This document shows, piece by piece, positions 7,090 to 11,965 of a stretch of DNA of 11,965 nucleotides. The translations under genes were made by a program, and so were the position numbers. This DNA comes from Chalciporus piperatus (Eukaryota; Basidiomycota; Agaricomycetes; Boletales; Boletaceae): the NCBI GenBank assembly GCA_038093975.1, contig JBBPTG010000464.1, positions 1 through 11,965 on the forward strand, read 5' to 3'. The notes under the pieces are model-generated. The model saw only the letters and a list, made by a program, of their open reading frames with translations. It did not search any database and had not been told where the DNA came from. How positions within the stretch are numbered: the stretch's first letter is position 1; each line of letters opens with the position of its first letter.

Positions 7090-7262
7090 GGATTTGACCG
7101 AGTTGAAGATCTTGGACAGGACAAAGTTGAACAAAGACCAGAGTTCGGGAAGGTTGTTTTGAAGAGGGGTATCCGTCAAGATGAGGCGGTAACGGGAGTG
7201 ATAGTACTGCGTGAGCGTTTGCGCCTGCTTACTCTGCGTGTTCTTCATACGGTGACCCTCGT

Positions 7263-7316
7263 CTGACGACGGGAATTAATTCAAAAAATCTAGACAATGC
7301 TGGCATGTATGCTCAC
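7263..7316 (-). other. intron in the SNF2 relic (54 nt, GT-AG)
   Basis: GTGAGC...CGTCAG on the minus strand. Joining its flanks rebuilds the Asp codon (G + AC) of the DEGH motif, so the splice phase is still readable. Confidence 0.75.
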
Positions 7317-7407
7317 CGATGATCATGTGAAAGTAAGGGCCGTGCTGCTTCTTGACCTCAATCAGGAATGTGATGAGAGAGATGGTCTGAATTGTCTTTT
7401 CGAGACC

Positions 7408-7456
7408 CTGTATGCGAGGTGAGTAGCATATATGGACTGAAGAAGTAGGGACTTGC
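7408..7456 (-). other. intron in the SNF2 relic (49 nt, GC-AG)
   Basis: GCAAGT...ATACAG on the minus strand, with ATG of ADEM before and GGT of the Walker A loop after. The 5' site is GC rather than GT. It may be a natural GC-AG intron or a decayed GTAAGT. CTCAC 13-9 nt before the AG could serve as branch site. Confidence 0.65.
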
Positions 7457-7697
7457 CATCTCGTCCGCCAAAAGCCCGTTGTGGTTGTTATTGTACAGGT
7501 TGACTATCCACTGCAACCCTTTGAGTTCGTAATTCTTGAGGGTACCACTAACAAGCAATGAAGGCTGTTGATGATCCTCTCCGATACCCGGTGAGCGACA
7601 GCGTAGTAATCCGCCCTGGTCTTATCTTCGGCTGTCTGGTGATACCTGATGAGTGGGGAGGGGTGGGGTGGAGGTGCAAGTGGGCGTGCAAGTGTGA

Positions 7698-7730
7698 GGG
7701 AGAGGGAGAGGGGACTTGGGAGGGAGAGGG
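7698..7730 (+). other. G-quadruplex-type motif
   Basis: Six runs of at least three G (7698, 7704, 7710, 7718, 7722, 7728) are separated by loops of 1-4 bases, meeting the usual G3+N1-7 pattern with runs to spare. Another G-rich stretch lies at 7655-7668. Folding is predicted from pattern only. Confidence 0.6.
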
Positions 7731-7746
7731 AAAAGGAGAGTAGCAG

Positions 7747-7782
7747 TGGGAGTGGAAATGGGAGTGAAAATGGAAGTGGAAA
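7747..7782. repeat. 12-bp tandem repeat, three copies
   Basis: Units TGGGAGTGGAAA, TGGGAGTGAAAA and TGGAAGTGGAAA follow each other directly, with a weaker fourth unit to 7794. All-purine apart from T, adjacent to the G-quadruplex motif. Confidence 0.7.
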
Positions 7783-7984
7783 CAGAAGTGTGGAACTAGG
7801 GAGGCCGAGGCGGGGGCAAACGAGCATGAGAACGAGAGAGGGGACGCGGTTGAGGTATGTGGTGGCGTCGGAGGATGGGGAAGGGTCGGAGTATGATCCA
7901 CCCGAGTCGAGTCGAGCGGCGATGTGGAAGAGGCAGTCGTTGGGTGTTGCTGGTGCGCGCGAGGACAGTGACGAGGGAGCATCA

Positions 7985-8260
7985 AACATAGCCTCATTTG
8001 GCGGAGTGCCTTCTGGCTTGAATTCTAATACACCATGTTCAGTTTGCTGCACAACGACGGCTTGAGCGAGGGAATCGAGATATGAATCGGTCTGGCGAAG
8101 AAGGTGTGTAATATGAGTATCCTTGGCGGTATCGATGAGTTTCATGTATGCCTCTTCATCGTCAGCCTTGAGCGCCTTCGAGATACGCTCGATACGTTTC
8201 TGTTCCTCCTTCTCGGTGTAAGCATGGAAGCTGACAACAGCTCAAAAGTCTTTGGAGGCG
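7985..8260 (-). pseudogene. SNF2/STH1 relic: HSA tail and post-HSA segment after an internal deletion
   Basis: On the minus strand the protein reads AVVSFHAYTEKEEQKRIERI, then LKADDEEAYMKLIDTAKDT, HITHLLRQTDSYLDSLAQAV and PPNEAMFDAP. This is the end of the HSA domain and the post-HSA region of STH1/BRG1-type remodellers, which binds actin-related proteins and couples to the ATPase. Upstream in the gene direction the sequence jumps at about 8236-8255 from FATRLQRLL straight into this segment in a different frame. The bulk of the HSA domain (well over 100 residues in family members) is therefore deleted. The last segment is split from the ATPase part by the low-complexity tract. Confidence 0.85.
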
Positions 8261-8705
8261 AGTTGCGAATAAAGATGGGTCCACATCAGCAGGGCGAGTA
8301 AGGTGAGTGAAAGGCAAACGGAAAGCATTGTACGGGTAGACACCCGAGCTGGTGTCGTCTTCAAGGAAGCGACCCTTTGGTAAATCGCCGGAAGAGATGT
8401 TCGGCAGTGAAGCCCCGGGTGCTTCTTCATCCTGTGCAGGAGTCTCGGTTGACGGACCCTGGGGAGGAGGGACAGGTGCAGCAGCAGGGGACGTGGGCGG
8501 GACGACACCCTTTTGCATCTTTACGGCTGCATCTACGGTTTTCGTCCCGACGTCACTGGATACTAGCATCTTGTCGAGGTCTGCAACGACAGAGTTCTGT
8601 GGTCTGATTGCCTGCTGCAGATGGTCTGGCACGGGTGCTCCTCAAGAGATAAGCTTGAATGCCATGATTTGTGCACGAAGGGCATTTATTTGATCGGGGG
8701 AGAAA
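8245..8705 (-). pseudogene. SNF2/STH1 relic: QLQ domain and N-terminal linker
   Basis: On the minus strand: PDQINALRAQIMAFKLIS is the QLQ motif of SWI/SNF ATPases. It is followed by a TGA stop (8642-8644) where family members have Arg, then GAPVPDHLQQAIRPQN, DLDKMLVSSDV and a Pro/Ala-rich linker. VYPYNAFRLPFTHLTRPADV and ATRLQRLL lead to the deletion junction. A Pro/Ser-rich stretch before the QLQ (8705-8790, minus strand) is probably the original N-terminus. In the living protein this region contacts other remodeller subunits. With its stop codon this copy cannot be translated through. Confidence 0.87.
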
Positions 8706-8939
8706 GAGACGGGAGTAGAGGGAGGCAGAGGTGCACTTGGCACTGGGCCCGATGTGATGGATTGGGCGGGCGTCGGGACAATTCAAGGCGACGGTGACCG
8801 GAGTTGGTGGCGTCACCAGGCTCCCACCCCCGTTGATCTTGATGTCTCCGTTCGGAAATCGATCATGCTGTCGCATGGCAGTAAGTGAAGCCATGCCCGC
8901 ACTAAACATGGCCTCTAAGGCCAGTTCCAACGTCCTTGT

Positions 8940-9450
8940 CTTGCTTTCCGATTCTTTTCCATCTCTTTGGCATCGATGTAGACCCATGACCCTTCTCGAT
9001 TGTATGTCCAGGCATTGTCGAACATGAGTTTCTAGTCTTCTCTATATTGCATGACGCTCTTGTAAGCACCGGCATTGACACGTCCACGAATGGTAGAGAT
9101 GGCGATGGGTTGGGTGATTAGTTGGGAATAGTTGGGGTAGTCCTACTAGTGAGATCAGTGAGCGCCGGGTCTGTCTGGAGCGGAAACTACAATGCACCCT
9201 CCTATCTGGAAGCTTGCAGAATAGTTCACAATATTTCTGTCTATCTGCATCCACGCATGCAAGGACCGCCTTCAGAACCTCAATGAAAGCCTTCTTCATC
9301 CGAGCTTTTATACCAGGAGGAACATCAGGCGCCTTTGTCTTGCGCCGTTTCTTAACCCAAACTATCTCCATGTCAGTGCCCCCGCGCATCTCGACGTCTG
9401 AATATGTGTTCACCAAATCGAATCCGCCGTCACCCATCATCACATCCATG
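8940..9450 (-). pseudogene. SNF2/STH1-type bromodomain fragment (relic)
   Basis: On the minus strand: KKRRKTKAPDVPPGIKARMK, then KAFIEVLKAVLACVDADRQK and CELFCKLPDRR. A 55-nt intron follows (9143-9197, GTGCAT...AGTAG). The next exon reads DYPNYSQLITQPIAISTIR, AYKSVMQYRED, stop TAG (9032-9034) where the family has Trp, then KLMFDNAWTYNREGSWVYID and AKEMEK. The Asn in TYN that holds acetyl-lysine is kept. This is the C-terminal bromodomain of STH1/SNF2, yet it lies upstream of the QLQ segment in the gene direction. The acidic stretch before it (to about 9500) is unrecognised. Confidence 0.87.
9143..9197 (-). other. intron in the bromodomain relic (55 nt, GT-AG)
   Basis: GTGCAT...CTAGTAG on the minus strand. 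Removing it joins LPDRR to DYPNY, the expected bromodomain continuation. Size matches the other relic introns. Confidence 0.75.
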
Positions 9451-9657
9451 CTTTCGAGGTCATGAATTTGCTGCTGCTGCCATGGCTCGCCAACGATGTC
9501 TGTGTTTCGTGAAGTTGGTTGGGAAGATTGCTGAGAATGGATGCCGGCACAGATCCGGGCCTCAAAATTTCCTTTTTTGGGTCATTGGCCGGCGCACAGA
9601 AAAAAACGCCGCGAGTGCCATTAGTTTCGCAATCTGCTGTAATATTGCACATCCATA

Positions 9658-9681
9658 CATGTTCGCATTTTTGACATATTT
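9658..9681 (+). repeat. left arm of an inverted repeat bounding the tandem repeat
   Basis: CATGTTCGCATTTTTGACAT and the next four bases match, with 2 mismatches in 24, the reverse complement of about 10900-10923. A third, direct copy of the right arm lies at about 10259-10275, the end of tandem copy 1. No convincing target duplication was found. Confidence 0.65.
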
Positions 9682-10899
9682 ACATTACTATTCTATTATC
9701 TAGAGGCTACATATATGTTCTATGGTAAATACATGCATCACCTGTCATATAGCACACTCCTAGACATGTTGTGGAAGCCACAATGTTGAATTTTCCATAT
9801 GTCAGGCAATGTCTCCTAAGTTCTCACTCTCTTTCCCACGCATTTTTGATGTTTGTTTCACATCTCCCTGCTTCAATTCTGGGTGGATAAGGTCAGGAAG
9901 GTGAGGGGGGATGGGGTACAATGTATATCATGAGCACCTGTAGTCAGATTTAATATATATGTCATGGATCCTTTTGTATACCCCTATCAGTCAAAAGGTG
10001 AAAAATGCGCCCTATCATGTTCTGGGAATGCTCCAGGAGGGGGAGAAATGGCAGACTGAAGGGAAATAGTGCTAGGATGACTGCACAGACAGCTCTGACA
10101 CACCCCAGCCATCAGGAGAGCCTGCCAGAGCCAAAAGGGGGTCAGGGGGTGACTGTACTGTATCAAATCTGGCTTTGCTCCTTGACTTCTGGGCTGCTGA
10201 TATGATGTACATACATATGAACCCTTGTTGGGGATGTAGCTTCCAGGCCCTCAGGTTGAATATGTCAAAAATGCGGTTATGTTTTCTGTTTTCTCACTAT
10301 TTAATCAGATTTGTCATACAGAAACATTCAGGGGACTTCCTGATGACCCAGAAGGGTGGGGGGACTTGTGTACATCTATTCCACATGTTGGAATACCATC
10401 AGCATCATTGTGGAAGCCAGGGTGTTGTATATGACATTTGTTGCAGCCAGTTTCCTATGTTTTCAGCCCCTTTCCCACGCTTTTTTATGCATGTTGATTC
10501 ATTCATTGCTGCTTCAATTCTGCATGGGGAGTCTCAGGATTGTAGGGGATCATTGGGTACAATATATACTCCATGTCCATATAGCCCTCTCCCTGTAAAT
10601 ATGTCTGGATCAATGTATATACCCCTATCTACCAAAAGTGAAAAATGCGCCCTGCCATGCTCTGAGCAGGATTGGGAAGGGCTAGGATTGATAGAACCCA
10701 AGCCTATGATGTGTTTGATGAAGCCCCAACCCTACAAAACCATTCCTGACAGCAGCAAACCCTGCCAGAGCCAAAAGGGGGTCAGGGGGAGAATGTGCTG
10801 TATCTTTGCCAGCTTGCCACCCAGACCCTTGGGCTTTTGATATGTTCTACATACATATGAAGAGTGCCTGGGCATGTACTTTGCAAGGCCATATGTCAA

Positions 10900-10923
10900 A
10901 TATGTCAAAAAAGCGAATATGTT
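10900..10923 (-). repeat. right arm of the inverted repeat bounding the tandem repeat
   Basis: AATATGTCAAAAAAGCGAAT and flanking bases are the near-exact inverse of 9658-9681. Similarity between the two tandem copies continues about 25 bases beyond this arm, so it is not a clean element end. Confidence 0.65.
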
Positions 10924-10945
10924 TTTGTTTTTCACCCCTATTTTG

Positions 10946-11887
10946 ATAGCACCATTCTATTGGACTGCAGAGCACCTATTACATAAGGAAAACAATGTAT
11001 TATGATATATATACTATATACACAACCCCCTGGGTACAGGGACAGCATGGGAGAGCAGCTGTATTGATTTTATTGTGGTGACAACATATCTTTGGGAGAT
11101 ATCCCAAAATGGATGCAAAGAAGCAGTGGTGGTGACATTTAATTGTACCTGACCGACTCGTGGCTTCCCTGTCGTGGGAAAAGGTGAGGGAGGAAAGAGA
11201 CACCTGCTGGTGTTGGGTTCGTCCGGATAAGGCAACCCTGTCCACCTGGCCAGAATATCCGGCCCGGGTGTACAGAAGTGCAGTAACCGATCGACGGCCG
11301 GGTGGCGACGAGACCACCCAGGAACCGACAGGACGAAGGACGCGGCGAGGAGACGCAACCCAGGACAGCAGGACGAGGACGGAGAACGGCAGTAAGTTTA
11401 ATAGATATTGTGCAAGGGACAAGTACAGGCAAAGTAATCAAAACCAAAAAATTAATGACGAGCACCCATAATCGTTTGGGAAGGGAACAACCTTTAGATC
11501 GCAGTGGGGCACGAACTCGCGCCGAAAACGGAATTTCCTTTTTCGGCGGAAGTCGGCAACCGAGCGCGCGCCTGGGCGTACGCGACGCGTCGTCGCGTAG
11601 CGTTCCCGTCGAGTTCGCGCGAGTCCCTCAGTTTGGATGTCCCCCCACCTCCTCCGATCGTTTTCGGAGCGAAATGTAGTCAGTAAAATCGAGAAAAGCG
11701 CGAAAAATAGAATTATTTTCATTCCTAGCTGTCGATCTCGCCCCCAGGTCATTCCCGAGGTCGCATACACCCAGTGCAGGGTCCTCAGGGAGCGCGACGT
11801 GCTCTTGCCTCGTTATGGCAACTCTCTTCGCTTCTGTACGCGCTTAATTAATTTTTCTACTCGTCTACGTGATGCTGCGTGACCCAT
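10946..11887. other. stretch with no recognisable gene; CpG-rich from about 11150
   Basis: Several overlapping ORFs of 60-140 residues occur on both strands, but all are Arg/Ser/Thr-rich frames typical of GC-rich noncoding DNA and none shows a known domain. 10946-11150 is AT-rich, like the neighbouring repeat. From about 11150, and most strongly at 11505-11620, CpG is abundant and short inverted repeats appear: 11520-11528 with 11540-11548 (CGCCGAAAA), and 11579-11587 with 11591-11599 (TACGCGACG). No tRNA, rRNA or retroelement motif was recognised. Confidence 0.5.
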
Positions 11888-11932
11888 CGTGCCCCATGAG
11901 AGACTGGCCGTTTAGTTCCCTCATGGGGCACG
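11888..11932. repeat. perfect 13-bp inverted repeat (hairpin)
   Basis: CGTGCCCCATGAG at 11888-11900 is repeated inverted at 11920-11932 with a 19-base spacer. It could form a stable stem in DNA or RNA. It is followed by GGCGGA/TCCGCC (11941-11946 with 11958-11963) around the palindrome GGAAAATTTTCC (11949-11960). The role is unknown; ends of a mobile element or a regulatory palindrome are possible. Confidence 0.75.
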
Positions 11933-11965
11933 CTGGTTTTGGCGGATGGGAAAATTTTCCGCCCG

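Larger units (their letters stand above)
7090..7620 (-). pseudogene. SNF2/STH1-type ATPase, N-terminal lobe fragment (relic)
   Basis: Read on the minus strand: [13 protein letters not shown], then after a frameshift near 7570 [19 protein letters not shown] and LLADEM, which is the start of the SNF2 helicase core. A 49-nt intron (7408-7456; GCAAGT...ACAG) separates ADEM from [17 protein letters not shown]. The usual GLGKT Walker A is GLEKT here (codon 7399-7401). After HGPY the sequence jumps to FHMII, so roughly 70-90 residues are missing. A 54-nt GT-AG intron (7263-7316) then splits the Asp codon of the DEGH box, followed by [18 protein letters not shown] (family LTGTP) and NSVKS. There the chromovirus LTR abuts. 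In a living gene this is the motor of SWI/SNF or RSC. This copy is dead. Confidence 0.88.
7640..7984 (-). other. low-complexity purine/pyrimidine tract between SNF2 relic segments
   Basis: On the + strand this is G/A-rich and on the minus strand C/T-rich. It separates the MFDAP segment from the [15 protein letters not shown] segment of the relic, which in intact family members lie much closer together. It contains G runs at 7655-7668, a G-quadruplex-type motif at 7698-7730 and a 12-bp repeat at 7747-7782. ORFs on both strands here are low-complexity and not credible. It may be an expanded intron or an inserted repeat. Confidence 0.5.
9658..10945. repeat. tandem duplication with 640-bp period
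   Basis: Two diverged copies lie head to tail, copy 1 about 9660-10305 and copy 2 about 10300-10945. Anchors at constant offset: GTGGAAGCCA at 9771 and 10410; AAAAATGCGCCCT at 10001 and 10641; CCTGCCAGAGCCAAAAGGGG at 10121 and 10761; TATGTCAAAA at 10261 and 10901; ACATACATATGA near 10209 and 10849. The sequence is AT-rich and nearly free of CpG. The 221-residue ORF at 10175-10840 is not a gene: 640 is not a multiple of 3, so the copies would be read in different frames, and similarity is no better at codon level. It is an uncharacterised repeat, perhaps a non-autonomous element. Confidence 0.8.

Noticed and set aside
7504..8145. 213-residue minus-strand ORF as an intact gene
   Set aside because: Its start and end are SNF2 fragments, but the middle is Leu/Pro/Ser low-complexity from the purine tract. 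It is relic sequence, not a gene.
8352..8693. 113-residue + strand ORF with Gly/Ala/Ser-rich sequence
   Set aside because: It is the opposite strand of the QLQ/linker segment of the SNF2 relic, which has clear homology.
10175..10840. 221-residue ORF on the + strand
   Set aside because: It spans parts of both tandem copies. The 640-base period is not a multiple of 3, so the copies are read in different frames, and no domain is visible.
11504..11525. tRNA B-box-like sequence (minus strand GAGTTCGTGCC)
   Set aside because: No matching T-stem, anticodon arm or A box nearby; chance match.
11302..11679. Arg/Thr-rich 125-residue ORF
   Set aside because: CpG-rich noncoding composition with overlapping ORFs on both strands and no domain.

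Overview
The window looks like repeat-rich, transposon-invaded DNA from a filamentous basidiomycete, most likely an Agaricomycete. Three things point there: a Ty3/gypsy chromovirus with a two-knuckle Gag, remains of an STH1/SNF2-type chromatin remodeller with introns of 49-55 nt, and TG...CA long terminal repeats starting TGTTACG. Genus cannot be told from the sequence. No intact host gene was found.

Positions 1-7089 hold most of one chromovirus on the + strand: a pre-gag stretch, gag (391-1578), pol (protease, reverse transcriptase, RNase H, integrase and chromodomain, 1667-5971), an extra ORF for a small membrane protein (6069-6539) with its own TATA-like box, a polypurine tract, and the 3' LTR (6573-7089). 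The 5' LTR and primer-binding site lie left of the window. Pol is dead in this copy. A 603-bp solo LTR of a related family sits in reverse orientation inside the RT (2822-3424), flanked by the 5-bp duplication GTCTC, and one extra A breaks the RNase H frame near 4081. The solo LTR carries a striking array of TGAGTCA (Gcn4/AP-1-type) motifs at a strict 10-bp period.

Positions 7090-9450 hold, on the minus strand, a decayed SNF2/STH1 gene. Its parts are in an unexpected order in the direction of transcription: a bromodomain (normally C-terminal), then the QLQ/N-terminal region, then the HSA tail, then the first half of the ATPase. It has stops, frameshifts, two large internal deletions and a mutated Walker A motif. 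The chromovirus 3' LTR abuts a conserved ATPase codon, so the element inserted into this gene or its relic. The remaining ATPase half should lie beyond the missing 5' LTR.

Positions 9650-10945 hold an AT-rich, CpG-poor tandem duplication with a 640-bp period and an inverted terminal motif. From about 11150 to the end the DNA becomes CpG-rich, with several hairpins and no recognisable gene. The inferred order of events is: SNF2 duplication and decay, chromovirus insertion, insertion of a second LTR element into the first, then loss of that second element to a solo LTR. The order of the first two steps is not fixed by the sequence.
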